Below, in pieces: positions 27,330 to 35,768 of a stretch of 64,000 nucleotides of DNA; position 1 is the stretch's first letter, and each line of letters begins with the position of its first letter. This stretch comes from Lewinella sp039816955. GTDB taxonomy: Bacteria; Bacteroidota; Bacteroidia; Chitinophagales; Saprospiraceae. The position numbers and the translations under genes were made by a program. Below the pieces are notes generated by a model. That model ran no database searches. It was not told where the DNA came from and saw only the letters and a list, made by a program, of their open reading frames with translations. The DNA lies in assembly GCA_039816955.1 (NCBI GenBank), contig JBCBWU010000010.1, positions 1 through 64,000 of the forward strand, read 5' to 3'.

Positions 27330-28010
27330 CTACTTAAGCTGATATAACTGATAAGCCTTGATGAGCAAGCGCGCACGAAAGAGTGGTTCTTGAGCGGCGT
27401 AATAAGCCGTAGCCACTAGCGTGAACGCTTCTGCGTACGCTTGCCGCTCTTCGCGCATGAGCGCTCCCTGGTACAGGAGTTGGGCATAAGCCTCGTCTGT
27501 GGTTCCCACTTCAATCAGTAGCACATCTCGGGCAGTGCTGAAATAGGCATCAGCTTCCTCCGTACGTCCTAATTTTTGTAGTGCTTTGGCGGCGTAAAGA
27601 TTAAGGTTGGCGTAAATACGCGGATTCTCAATTAGCATTTGCATTCCCTGTTGGGCGGCCGCCAAGGCATCACCGTAGCGCATGATCGCCATATCAATTT
27701 GAGCTGAACGCAGGTAGTTTTCGGTGATGGCTGGTGAGCGGAGTTGCCGCCGCAATTCAAAGGACTTCTCGTTCGCTGTTCTAGCCTGCTCCGTCTTTCC
27801 TTGCTGTAAAAGATTGTAGCTGTGTAATGACCAGGCCCGACCCAAATCGTATTTCCGTTCAGGGTGGGTATCAATAAACGCGAGTAATTGCTCAGAAGAA
27901 CTCACATATTCACGTTCGTCGCTGAGGAGTTCGGCATCTCGCAAGGCATTTTGCCCCAGTAAATTACTACCGATAGTTAGACAAAGGAGGATAAGGAACC
28001 AGACTCTCAT
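27330..28010 (-). CDS. Exported tetratricopeptide-like repeat protein
   Basis: A 226-residue protein with a signal peptide (MRVWFLILLCLTIGSNLLGQ). Most of the rest is helical, with repeated A/G/Y spacing typical of TPR motifs (GRAWSLHSYNLLQQGKTEQA, YGDALAAAQQGMQMLIENP, AKALQKLGRTEEADAYFSTA, AYAEAFTLVATAYYAAQEP). TPR proteins scaffold other proteins, and this one would act in the periplasm. No specific partner is suggested by the neighbours. Confidence 0.7.
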   Translation of the reverse strand: MRVWFLILLCLTIGSNLLGQNALRDAELLSDEREYVSSSEQLLAFIDTHPERKYDLGRAWSLHSYNLLQQGKTEQARTANEKSFELRRQLRSPAITENYLRSAQIDMAIMRYGDALAAAQQGMQMLIENPRIYANLNLYAAKALQKLGRTEEADAYFSTARDVLLIEVGTTDEAYAQLLYQGALMREERQAYAEAFTLVATAYYAAQEPLFRARLLIKAYQLYQLK

Positions 28011-28041
28011 ATTGTACAGGCGAAGTGGATAGTTGATTATT

Positions 28042-28209
28042 GATTAGAATCGGAATTAGAATTAGAATTAGAATGGTATTTCACTCTTTTCTAACGCTAA
28101 TTCTTATTCTCACTCTAACTTCCCTTTAGATCATCAGATTGATCACTGAGAATTAGAACGACGCAGAAATCCTCTCATTCTAACTCTAATTCTCATTCTC
28201 ACTCTAATT
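28042..28209. repeat. Inverted clusters of TTAGAA-type hexamer repeats
   Basis: On the plus strand, 28042-28074 consists of GAATTA/GATTAGAA units. Bases 28091-28121 and 28177-28209 consist of the complementary TTCTAA/CTCTAATT units, with a short plus-type stretch at 28148-28158. The arms could pair into two hairpins. A larger cluster with the same units lies at 47287-47598. Confidence 0.7.
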
Positions 28210-28393
28210 AACCGCAGGGCATCGGCTCGCTAAGGTAAACCGTTTTCTCTGGATCAGGTACTGGAAGGAAGGGGAAGCAGTGAGCAATGTTAGCAAAATG
28301 CAAAATCGGGCTGCTGGTACCGCTCTATTTCTGTTAGTGTTTTCTTAATTCTGGGCCGGCCTGTTAAACTCATTTTAAAGCGTAGACCAGTAC

Positions 28394-28425
28394 TTGCCTT
28401 TGAAAAGCCTACCCCGCTATATTTG
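28394..28425 (+). promoter_or_regulatory. Promoter of the lipoprotein gene at 28463
   Basis: TTG (28394-28396), 21-base spacer, TATATTTG (28418-28425): a full match to the Bacteroidota vegetative promoter. The leader would be about 33 bases. Confidence 0.7.
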
Positions 28426-28462
28426 AAGTGTTGACAGTAAATAACTCCTAACAAGAAACCCG

Positions 28463-29143
28463 ATGAACAAAACACTACTCCTTTTACTAGCCTTTTTTGC
28501 CACCACTTTTTGGATGGGTTGTAGCCCACGGTATTATGAAACGGCCGCTTACGAAGAATTTGCCGATGATCACCAAACCATTGCGGTACTCCCCAGCCAA
28601 ATGGTTACTACGGGAAGAATCCCACCCGAATGGACCGAAGAACAAATCGCGCAAATTGAAGAGAATGAAAGTCATGCTTTTCAGATCGCAGTTTTCGATG
28701 AGATTGCCCAACGCTCTGGAAGGCGTGGTGGAGAGATCCTGATCTACTTGCAGCATTACACAGAAACCAACGCCAAACTAGCCGAAGCCGGCATTAGCGC
28801 CCGCAACAGCTGGACCATGACACCTAGTGACCTGGCAAGCATTCTTGGTGTTGACGCGGTAATTCGTACCGGAATGCGGAAAGATATGTGGCTAACCGAT
28901 CTCGAGAGCTTCGGTATTAGCATGGCGCAAACGGCGATCGCTCTTTTTGGCGGGAGCTCACCATTCCCGATGATCACAAAGACGAGTGATGTTTTCCTCT
29001 CGGCCTCCGTCTTAGATGGTGAGACAGGGATCACGGTCTGGAACACGGATCGCCGCACTGCTACCGACTGGAATACACGCCACGCACAGATTGTCCGTCA
29101 GCTGGCACGTGTACTGGCTCGGCGCTTCCCTTACCGGGTCTAG
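28463..29143 (+). CDS. Predicted lipoprotein, CsgG/GNA1162-like by general appearance
   Basis: A 226-residue protein with a lipoprotein signal (MNKTLLLLLAFFATTFWMGC). The start of the mature part, TIAVLPSQMVTTGRIPPEW, and later DLASILGVDAVIRTGM and VFLSASVLDGETGITVWNTDRR, recall the layout of CsgG- or GNA1162-like envelope lipoproteins (a pattern of 'IAVLP...', then 'GVDAV', then 'DGETG'). This is a resemblance only, not a firm family assignment. A strong promoter precedes the gene and a strong terminator follows, so it is a single-gene unit. Confidence 0.7.
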   Translation: MNKTLLLLLAFFATTFWMGCSPRYYETAAYEEFADDHQTIAVLPSQMVTTGRIPPEWTEEQIAQIEENESHAFQIAVFDEIAQRSGRRGGEILIYLQHYTETNAKLAEAGISARNSWTMTPSDLASILGVDAVIRTGMRKDMWLTDLESFGISMAQTAIALFGGSSPFPMITKTSDVFLSASVLDGETGITVWNTDRRTATDWNTRHAQIVRQLARVLARRFPYRV

Positions 29144-29211
29144 AAAACGACATAGCAGGTACGTCGTAATTCATTCGCTGTACCGATAAAATATATTTTG
29201 AAGGGCGTTTT

Positions 29212-29253
29212 GCAGAAAGTAGGTGAACTTTTACCTGCTTTCTGCCTTTTTTT
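29212..29253 (+). terminator. Strong intrinsic terminator
   Basis: Arms GCAGAAAGTAGGT and ACCTGCTTTCTGC pair with one mismatch, and seven T residues follow. It lies 69 bases beyond the stop of the lipoprotein gene at 28463-29143 and 26 bases before the flavin reductase start. Confidence 0.85.
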
Positions 29254-29278
29254 GGGGTATACCAACTTTTAAGCAAGC

Positions 29279-29896
29279 ATGCATCTGAGCGCTGATGACT
29301 TTCCGAAGATGGAACGCTTCTTCCGTCGAAATTTCTTCAATACCCTCCCTGGCCCCAGAGGCCTGCACCTGATTGGCACTAAGGGTCATCGTGGCACCGA
29401 AAACCTGGGGCTCTTTAGCTCCGTGGTTCATATTGGCGCTACCCCACCCCATCTAGGCTTTATTATGCGACCGCTCACCGTACCGCGCCACACCTATCAT
29501 CATATGAAGGCACAAGGTCATTTCACCCTCAACACCGTACAGGAAGACATCCTCCCCGCTGCTCACCACAGCTCGGCCAACTATCCCATTGAGGAATCCG
29601 AATTTGCAGCCGTAGGCTTGACCCCTCATTATTCCGAGATGCTAAAAGCACCTTACGTAGCAGAAAGCAAGGTCAAGATTGGTTTGGAGTACGTGGAAGA
29701 TCATTACCTCAAATCGAATGACACCCTCTTTGTAGTGGGAAAAATCATCGAGGTCATCCTACCGGACGAAGCAGTAGCAGAAAGTGGCCACGTAGAGCAT
29801 AATCTACTGGAAACCCTGACCGTAGCGGGCCTGGATACCTACTTCAAAACGGAGCAGGTGGCGCGTTTGGGTTATGCGCGGCCAAAGAAGGGTTAA
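29279..29896 (+). CDS. Flavin reductase-like domain protein
   Basis: The 205-residue protein matches the flavin-reductase-like split-barrel family that binds FMN and reduces flavin or serves as an FMN-dependent oxidoreductase (LGLFSSVVHIGATPPHLGFIMRP, HTYHHMKAQGHFTLNTV, and SKVKIGLEYVEDHYLKSNDTLFVVGKIIEV). No membrane segment or signal is seen. Its stop overlaps that of the convergent molybdopterin oxidoreductase gene by 4 bases. Physiological partner unknown. Confidence 0.85.
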   Translation: MHLSADDFPKMERFFRRNFFNTLPGPRGLHLIGTKGHRGTENLGLFSSVVHIGATPPHLGFIMRPLTVPRHTYHHMKAQGHFTLNTVQEDILPAAHHSSANYPIEESEFAAVGLTPHYSEMLKAPYVAESKVKIGLEYVEDHYLKSNDTLFVVGKIIEVILPDEAVAESGHVEHNLLETLTVAGLDTYFKTEQVARLGYARPKKG

Positions 29897-32181
29897 GCCG
29901 GTTCAGCTTCCGCCTTACTGATCTTCACTCGTACATTCTTGTGATAAGGGGTTTTGGCCAATGGGTCACAATCGGCCAAAGAGGTGAGTAGATTTACCGC
30001 TGCACCCGTTTCCTCCTCATTTCGTCCAGGATAGCTTAAACCATAGCCGTGCGGCATGGATAGCATGCCCTGTGGCACTTCATCAGTGAGCCAGCTTTTC
30101 ATGCGAACTGTACCAGTAGCAGAACTACAAGTTACCCAGTCTCCATTAGCTATACCATACGTTTCGGCATCAGCCGGATTAATTTTCAGGGCACCTTCCT
30201 GGTCTTTCTTGCGCCAATCTGGATTACGGAGTATGGCATTAGCATTATACGAGCGACGCTCACCCGCAATTAAGTTGAAGGGATATTCAGTAGCCCGTGC
30301 AGCTTCCTGTGCAGCTTTTTCCGGTAGGTCCGCTAACCAAGCTAGCAATAACGGAATTTCCAGATGGACCTTCTTGTCTTTATGACGGATGAGTTCCCAA
30401 CTCTCTTCGTAAGTGTGTTTACTGACCGGAGTACCAGATGGGCTGTTCAAAATACGTTCAAACAAAGCCTCCCCCAGCGCATATCCTGTCTGCTTAAACC
30501 CTAAACGGCGCACTTGTTTTTCGTATTTGTGTGCGTACATATGCGCCGCCCCCCAGACCACCACGGCAGCTTTGGTATTTGGAACACCGAAAGCCTTACC
30601 AAGCGTTTCCTTCAAAATAAGTAGTTGGTATTTCTTCCACTTAGGTTTGAAGAAGAAAGTAAGTTGCAGGGCCAACATGAGTAGTTTGAGGGAAGGAAGT
30701 CGCCGATCCAACTTGGCCACTTGAGCTAGTACCGGAAATTGAGCTGGCAGGTCTCCCATAGCCGTTACCAAACGATGATAGATTTCGGGTTCGTCAAACG
30801 TATTATCTGGTGCTTCAATAATGGGGTGACGCAAGTGAAAAAAGTTTTCCGGAAACTCCAGATTGAAGAAAGTAGCTTCGATCTTTTCAAATTGATTTCT
30901 AGCGGGTAAGACATACTGAGCCGCCCGAGCGGTCTCCGTCATTGCTACATCTACCACTACCGATAGTTCCAGTTGCTCAATAGCTGCGCGCTGCGCCTTG
31001 GCATCCGCGTAATTAGCCACTGGATTAGCACTATCGACGATAAGGGCACGGAGCCTTTTCGGGTGATCGGTATTAATTTCTAGTGGAAGAATATTGGGTG
31101 GGAAAAGCTTGCCAATACCTCTCATACCGGTCACCTGGGTAATAATCCCCCCTTCCTCTGGAGATTTGGAGTGGCCCACTAAGGGGAAAAACATGGTGTG
31201 CAGGCAGTTAGTCCCTTCTTTTCCAAAGTTTCCAGTAACGAGAAACAGCAGGCGCGCCAGATAGGCGTTGAGTGTGCTGTTGTGACTTTGCTCAATACCC
31301 AAATCAGAGCGCAAAGCGAAGGTTTTTGCGGCAGCAATCCCTTTAGCCACCGCTACAATAGCCGCTTTGTCCACGCCACAAACGGCGGCGTATTCGGCAA
31401 TTGGCACCTGCATAAGGTGCGGCTTAATTTGATCAAAACCCACTGTATGCTTCGCTATAAACTCCTGATCTTCTAACCCATTTTGGACGATATGCCCCAG
31501 TATAGCCGCCAGCAGGTAGGCATCCTTTCCCGGCTTAACCTGTAGGAATATATCCGCTTTCTTCGCTGTTTCGGTACGCCGGACGTCTATAACCACCAGG
31601 GTTTTTTCGGGATTACGGGCAATCTCATTTACGGTCGGTCGGGCTTTGGGTATACCGTGCGACTGTACCGGATTGGTACCCAGAAAAAGTACGTATTCTG
31701 CTTCGCCAACCGCCTCGCAATAGTTGGTATTTTGCCGACCAAATAAGTGGCCGTTCACCCAGAAGTTGCCCGTTTTCTCTTGCGCTAAAGCGGTGTACAC
31801 ATAGGGCGTTTCGCAAGCTAAGCGCAGCATGGCACCGTATACGCCACCGAGATGGTTACCTTGTCCACCACCTCCGGCAAAAGCGATACTGGTTCCCCCG
31901 TGGGTATTCCTAATATGTACAAGCTTTTGAGCGATTTCCTGGATAGCGATATCCCATGATATCTCTTCGAAAGAACCATCTGCCTTTTTCCGCAAAGGGC
32001 TCGTTAGCCGTTCCTGTTCCTGGTAATAGTTAAGGCGGGTGGCCTTCTGACACAAATACCCCTCCGATACCGGATGCTCGGGATCGCCGATAATCTTGCC
32101 AAATTTGCCCTGCTCATCTTGCTCTACGAGTATACCGCAGTTTTGGCTACAGAGAATACAGGCGGTTGTGCTTGGTGTCAT
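29893..32181 (-). CDS. Molybdopterin-dependent oxidoreductase (DMSO reductase superfamily)
   Basis: The 762-residue protein opens with a [4Fe-4S] ligand set (CILCSQNCG, then YLCQKATRL), followed by the molybdopterin-binding domains typical of the formate dehydrogenase/nitrate reductase superfamily (FLGTNPVQSHGIPKARP, LVVIDVRRTETAKKADIFLQVKPGKDAYLL). It ends with the molydopterin dinucleotide-binding barrel (FNLIAGERRSYNANAILRNPDW, ALKINPADAETYGIANGDWV). At the place of the usual metal-ligating Cys/Ser/Sec the sequence reads EKTGNFWVNGHLFG, so no thiolate ligand is obvious. There is no Tat signal, so it should be cytoplasmic. No electron-transfer subunit is nearby, and the substrate is unknown. 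Confidence 0.85.
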   Translation of the reverse strand: MTPSTTACILCSQNCGILVEQDEQGKFGKIIGDPEHPVSEGYLCQKATRLNYYQEQERLTSPLRKKADGSFEEISWDIAIQEIAQKLVHIRNTHGGTSIAFAGGGGQGNHLGGVYGAMLRLACETPYVYTALAQEKTGNFWVNGHLFGRQNTNYCEAVGEAEYVLFLGTNPVQSHGIPKARPTVNEIARNPEKTLVVIDVRRTETAKKADIFLQVKPGKDAYLLAAILGHIVQNGLEDQEFIAKHTVGFDQIKPHLMQVPIAEYAAVCGVDKAAIVAVAKGIAAAKTFALRSDLGIEQSHNSTLNAYLARLLFLVTGNFGKEGTNCLHTMFFPLVGHSKSPEEGGIITQVTGMRGIGKLFPPNILPLEINTDHPKRLRALIVDSANPVANYADAKAQRAAIEQLELSVVVDVAMTETARAAQYVLPARNQFEKIEATFFNLEFPENFFHLRHPIIEAPDNTFDEPEIYHRLVTAMGDLPAQFPVLAQVAKLDRRLPSLKLLMLALQLTFFFKPKWKKYQLLILKETLGKAFGVPNTKAAVVVWGAAHMYAHKYEKQVRRLGFKQTGYALGEALFERILNSPSGTPVSKHTYEESWELIRHKDKKVHLEIPLLLAWLADLPEKAAQEAARATEYPFNLIAGERRSYNANAILRNPDWRKKDQEGALKINPADAETYGIANGDWVTCSSATGTVRMKSWLTDEVPQGMLSMPHGYGLSYPGRNEEETGAAVNLLTSLADCDPLAKTPYHKNVRVKISKAEAEPA

Positions 32182-32233
32182 TGGTCCAGAAGTTTACGAA
32201 GTTAAAATGCCGTAGCTACCGCCTAAAATAAGA

Positions 32234-32268
32234 AATCCTGCACACCGGACTTTCCAGCGTGCAGGATT
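32234..32268 (-). terminator. Terminator of the Bax inhibitor-1 gene
   Basis: A perfect 10-bp inverted repeat (AATCCTGCAC / GTGCAGGATT) is followed on the minus strand by TTCTTATTTT. It lies 46 bases beyond the stop at 32314 and upstream of the oxidoreductase gene. Confidence 0.75.
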
Positions 32269-32313
32269 AAAGGTTTTTCACACCTTAATGCATGTGAATT
32301 AACCAGAGGTGGT

Positions 32314-33084
32314 TTAGTCGCTTGAAGCGAGAATGGCCAATAGGCGGAGAATCTCGATATACAGCCATACAAGTGTAACTAGTAAGCCCATAGCGAAGAA
32401 CCACTCAAAATGAGCTGGCGCTCCCGCTTGCTCACCTTTATCGAAATTATCGAAGTCCAGAAGTAAGTTCAAGGACGCAATACCGATGATCACCAGGCTA
32501 ATTCCAATTCCCATGAGCCCACCTTCGTGCAGGAATGGTAAATTGATGCCAAACAGGCTAAGAACGATACTGAGTACATACATCAGTACAACAGCTCCCG
32601 TTGCCATAATCACCCCGGAGCGGAATTTACTCGTAACGGTAATGATACCCGCCTTGTAGACAAATAACATAATGAAGAAAACCGCCAACGTAAGGGTAAT
32701 GGCTTGTAAGATAATACCCGGATAAAAGGCATTGTAATAGACCGCTGAAATCCCTCCTACAAATAGACCTTCTAAGCCTGCGTAGATTGGCGCCAAGAAA
32801 GTGGACCACTCTGGCTTGTAAGAAGCAGCAAACACCGCCACTAAGCCAAGGATTGCGCCACCCCAAATAAAGATTGGATTAGCGAAAGCGAAACCAACTA
32901 CTGACGTTAGTAGCATAATAGCTCCCAGAATGAGTGACTTGTTGACAGCACCACTGACGGTCATACGTTCACCAGCAACCTGGATAAAATCTCCATCTAA
33001 TGTGTTTTCAGTGGCGCGTTGAAACATCTGTTCCCGAAACATCGGGTTTCTGGAAGACGAAAACATTCCTCTTCTCTTTTTCAT
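32314..33084 (-). CDS. Bax inhibitor-1/YccA family membrane protein
   Basis: A 256-residue protein started at the ATG at 33084 (MKKRRGMFSSSRNPMF). An upstream in-frame codon at 33147 would only add an unrelated leader. Residues 30-50 are a soluble segment (GDFIQVAGERMTVSGAVNKS), then seven hydrophobic helices follow, with the family's GISAVYYNAFYPGIILQAITLT and LNLLLDFDNFDKGEQAGAPAHFEWFFAMGLLVTLVWLYIEILRLLAIL. The family includes YccA, which modulates FtsH, and BsYetJ, a pH-sensitive calcium leak channel. The exact role here is not known. The promoter at 33195-33225 and the terminator at 32234 make it a single-gene transcript. Confidence 0.92.
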   Translation of the reverse strand: MKKRRGMFSSSRNPMFREQMFQRATENTLDGDFIQVAGERMTVSGAVNKSLILGAIMLLTSVVGFAFANPIFIWGGAILGLVAVFAASYKPEWSTFLAPIYAGLEGLFVGGISAVYYNAFYPGIILQAITLTLAVFFIMLFVYKAGIITVTSKFRSGVIMATGAVVLMYVLSIVLSLFGINLPFLHEGGLMGIGISLVIIGIASLNLLLDFDNFDKGEQAGAPAHFEWFFAMGLLVTLVWLYIEILRLLAILASSD

Positions 33085-33194
33085 ACAATTTACTGTTTTA
33101 AGTGTGTAGATATTAGGTGGTCTGCTAGTGCCAATTACTGATTGCAAACCAGCATTTCCACACGATATCTAATAAACTCTGCAAAATATACATA

Positions 33195-33225
33195 CAAATT
33201 TAGACCACAAAGCGTTCGCTTGCAA
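33195..33225 (-). promoter_or_regulatory. Promoter of the Bax inhibitor-1 gene
   Basis: On the minus strand TTG (33225-33223), a 20-base spacer, then TAAATTTG (33202-33195): a full match. The leader would be about 105 bases. The -33 element lies in the tail of the hairpin terminator at 33233-33260. Confidence 0.7.
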
Positions 33226-33232
33226 TAAAAAA

Positions 33233-33260
33233 GCAGGGTCTTCTCATGAGAAGACCCTGC
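33233..33260 (-). terminator. Perfect 28-base palindrome with U-run (minus strand)
   Basis: Two 14-base arms (GCAGGGTCTTCTCA and its complement) pair with no unpaired loop in the duplex form. On the minus strand TTTTTT follows (33232-33227). It would stop any minus-strand transcript starting between here and radA. No protein gene lies there, which suggests a short RNA. The flanking GCAATAAAAAAGC is identical to that at the hairpin at 2076. Confidence 0.7.
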
Positions 33261-33390
33261 ATAACCCCAAAAAACCAAATGAAAACAATCTACAAGTTGG
33301 TGGGAACGAAACTTAGGACTAAGCCCTCTAACTCTTCTGATCTATTCTGTACTTCGTTCCGTACAAGGCTATTTTATTTGCCTTATGGCA
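33233..33390 (-). ncRNA. Candidate small RNA ending in the palindromic terminator
   Basis: Between the terminator at 33233 and about 33390 the minus strand holds small stems (CTTAG/CTAAG near 33312-33323 and GTAC/GTAC near 33350-33363, AAGGC/GCCTT near 33365-33383) and an AT-rich start with a TATATTTA element near 33390. A transcript of 90-160 bases is possible. The plus strand alternatively has a 41-codon frame starting at 33280 (MKTIYKLVGTKLRTK...). I recognise neither. Confidence 0.2.
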
Positions 33391-33614
33391 TAAATATAGA
33401 TTAAAAATAAGTTAAATCACCCCTTTTGCCTAAAAAAATTCTATCTCAGGAGTATTCTTAACAGATTATCGCTTGAATAACAGGCAGGTATCAATAGTAT
33501 GATGACGTAGCGGATTATGGAGGAACTTCATAAACAAAACACCATTTTCTGTTTTTTATTTGCCTAATCAGCAACAAAAGCAGACCTTTAGTCAGGTAAA
33601 CAGAAATAAAGAGC

Positions 33615-34994
33615 GTGGCTAAAAAAGCAAAGACAGTTTTCTTTTGTCGCAACTGTGGATATGAGTCGCCTAAATGGGAGGGGCAGTGCCGGCAATGTGG
33701 GGAGTGGAATACCTTTGTAGAAGAGAAAGTTACATCCGTCAATCCCAGGGAACAGCAACAACAAACTTGGCGGCGCGAGAATAAACGCTCCGGCCCGGCA
33801 CCGGTAGCTTTACCGGCGATTACGGCTGGCGAAATACAACGCCTCGTCAGTCCTGACGAAGAACTGAATCGTGTACTCGGAGGAGGGATTGTCCCCGGCT
33901 GTATTGTCTTATTTGGTGGACAACCTGGAATCGGCAAATCTACGCTACTACTGCAGCTGGCCCTCCAGATTAGTGCTAAAGTGCTGTACGTAAGTGGCGA
34001 AGAAAGCGAACAGCAAATCAAAATGCGGGCGGAGCGCTTGGGGGGTAAAATGGACCAGTGTTATATCCTCACTGAGACCAATACGCATAAGATCTTACAG
34101 CACGCCCTTGAGCTAGGGCCACAGCTCATCATAGCAGACTCGATTCAAACCCTCTCCTCCCCTAACGTAGACAGTATGCCAGGTACGGTGAGTCAGGTAC
34201 GGGAGTGTGCTGCAGAAATGCAGCGCTTTGCCAAAGAAACCAATATTCCGGTCTTTCTTATTGGTCACATTACAAAAGAAGGAAGTATTGCTGGTCCCAA
34301 ACTTCTGGAACATATTGTGGACACGGTACTGCAGTTTGAGGGGGATCGTAATTATACCTACCGAATTCTGCGGACACTCAAGAATCGCTTTGGTTCTACG
34401 GACGAAATGGGCATTTACGAGATGCAAGCCCAAGGTTTACGCCAAGTGGCTAACCCATCGGAATTACTGCTATCGCAAAAAGACGAGGAATTATCGGGAA
34501 GCGCCATTTCCGCCACCATGGAAGGAATGCGCCCAATGCTCATAGAAACCCAAGCGCTGGTAAGTACTGCGGTGTATGGCACCCCACAACGTACGGCTAC
34601 TGGGTTTGATCTGCGCCGGCTGAATATGCTACTGGCGGTATTGGAAAAACGCGGTGGCTTTGCCCTGGGGCAACAGGATGTCTTTCTCAATATTGCGGGC
34701 GGCATCCGGGTAGATGATCCAGCTATTGACCTGAGCATCTGCGCAGCGCTGATGTCGAGTTACGAAGATGTTTCGGTACCCGCCGATGTCTGCTTTGCGG
34801 GCGAAGTAGGATTGAGTGGAGAAATCCGGGCCGTGAATCGGATTGAGCAACGCATCCAAGAGGCAGATCGCCTGGGTTTTAAGGAAATATTCATCTCTAA
34901 GTATAACACCAAAGGGTTAGATACCGAGCGCTACGGAATTAAGGTGTATACCATTGGCAAGCTGGAAGAACTTTACAAAACCCTCTTTGCCTAG
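33615..34994 (+). CDS. radA: DNA repair protein RadA (Sms)
   Basis: A RecA-like protein of 459 residues that acts in recombination-dependent repair by promoting branch migration. The N-terminus carries a zinc finger (CRNCGYESPKWEGQCRQCGEW). The ATPase core has Walker A (GGQPGIGKSTLLLQ), Walker B (LIIADSIQTL) and the RadA-specific motif LKNRFGSTDEMG. The C-terminal 150 residues are the Lon-protease-like domain (GGIRVDDPAIDLSICAALMSSYEDVSVP, FAGEVGLSGEIRAVNRIEQRIQEADRLGF). The start codon is GTG. It is a single gene between unrelated neighbours. Confidence 0.96.
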   Translation: MAKKAKTVFFCRNCGYESPKWEGQCRQCGEWNTFVEEKVTSVNPREQQQQTWRRENKRSGPAPVALPAITAGEIQRLVSPDEELNRVLGGGIVPGCIVLFGGQPGIGKSTLLLQLALQISAKVLYVSGEESEQQIKMRAERLGGKMDQCYILTETNTHKILQHALELGPQLIIADSIQTLSSPNVDSMPGTVSQVRECAAEMQRFAKETNIPVFLIGHITKEGSIAGPKLLEHIVDTVLQFEGDRNYTYRILRTLKNRFGSTDEMGIYEMQAQGLRQVANPSELLLSQKDEELSGSAISATMEGMRPMLIETQALVSTAVYGTPQRTATGFDLRRLNMLLAVLEKRGGFALGQQDVFLNIAGGIRVDDPAIDLSICAALMSSYEDVSVPADVCFAGEVGLSGEIRAVNRIEQRIQEADRLGFKEIFISKYNTKGLDTERYGIKVYTIGKLEELYKTLFA

Positions 34995-35074
34995 CAGCTG
35001 TTAAAAACTACTTTCTGAAAATGACCGTGGATAGATATACGTTATCGAAGTGGATTAAACACACTCTTTGAGAC

Positions 35075-35710
35075 ATGAAATCGTTTCCAATTTACGCGCT
35101 TTTCCTGTTCATTATGCTCTGCTGGTCTTGTAGTAAAAATGATGCTACCCCAGCAGCCAGTGCCCTAGAATTCTTCCCATTGGAAGTAGGTGCAAGCTGG
35201 GTCTACCAAACGACTACCGATAACTTCAATGGACCTCAACGTATTGATTTAGATACTATTACCGTCTTAACGAGTACCAGGGATGGAGACGATTTGGTCT
35301 TTACCCTTTCCGCTGCCACTAATTTCTTTCTCCGCGTCTATTTCCCAACCACTTTGCGCCTGAGAGATGGAAAGCTGTATGAACAATTTCCCGCAGATAC
35401 CATCCTATTCCTGACCATCGACCCCGCTGATGCGGGAGAATTGGTGCGTACCACCGTCCTTACTGCAGATTCCGGTGTCATCGAATACCGCTACGATGAG
35501 CAATTAGAATTGGTCGTTACCCCGGCCGGTGCATTTGATTGTGTCAATGTGCGCGGTCAGATACTAGCTACTGATTCCACAGCTACAACGCACGAGTACA
35601 TTATCAATAATTACTTCTCCCAAGGAGTTGGGTTAGTAAATACCAATCATTACTTCTGGTTTGGTGGGCAACACATTGATGTAAGACTGCTAGAATATAA
35701 CCTTCCATAG
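35075..35710 (+). CDS. Predicted lipoprotein of unknown function
   Basis: A 211-residue protein with a lipoprotein signal (MKSFPIYALFLFIMLCWSC) and a Ser/Asn/Ala-rich linker. The mature part starts FFPLEVGASWVYQTTTDNFNGPQRID, a beta-rich opening common in Bacteroidota outer-membrane lipoproteins of unknown role. It contains YRYDEQLELVVTPAGAFDCVNVRGQI and ends in a segment rich in aromatic residues (NHYFWFGGQHIDVRLLEYN). I do not recognise a defined family. It sits alone downstream of radA. Confidence 0.7.
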   Translation: MKSFPIYALFLFIMLCWSCSKNDATPAASALEFFPLEVGASWVYQTTTDNFNGPQRIDLDTITVLTSTRDGDDLVFTLSAATNFFLRVYFPTTLRLRDGKLYEQFPADTILFLTIDPADAGELVRTTVLTADSGVIEYRYDEQLELVVTPAGAFDCVNVRGQILATDSTATTHEYIINNYFSQGVGLVNTNHYFWFGGQHIDVRLLEYNLP

Positions 35711-35768
35711 GAAGGAGTACGCGCTACCAGGCAGGCCTGCAATATCCTACTTTTGGCAGGTTCTACAT

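Noticed and set aside
33515..34021. A 168-codon minus-strand frame over the start of radA
   Set aside because: It is a shadow of radA, with low-complexity Cys/Ser-rich translation. radA itself is unmistakable.
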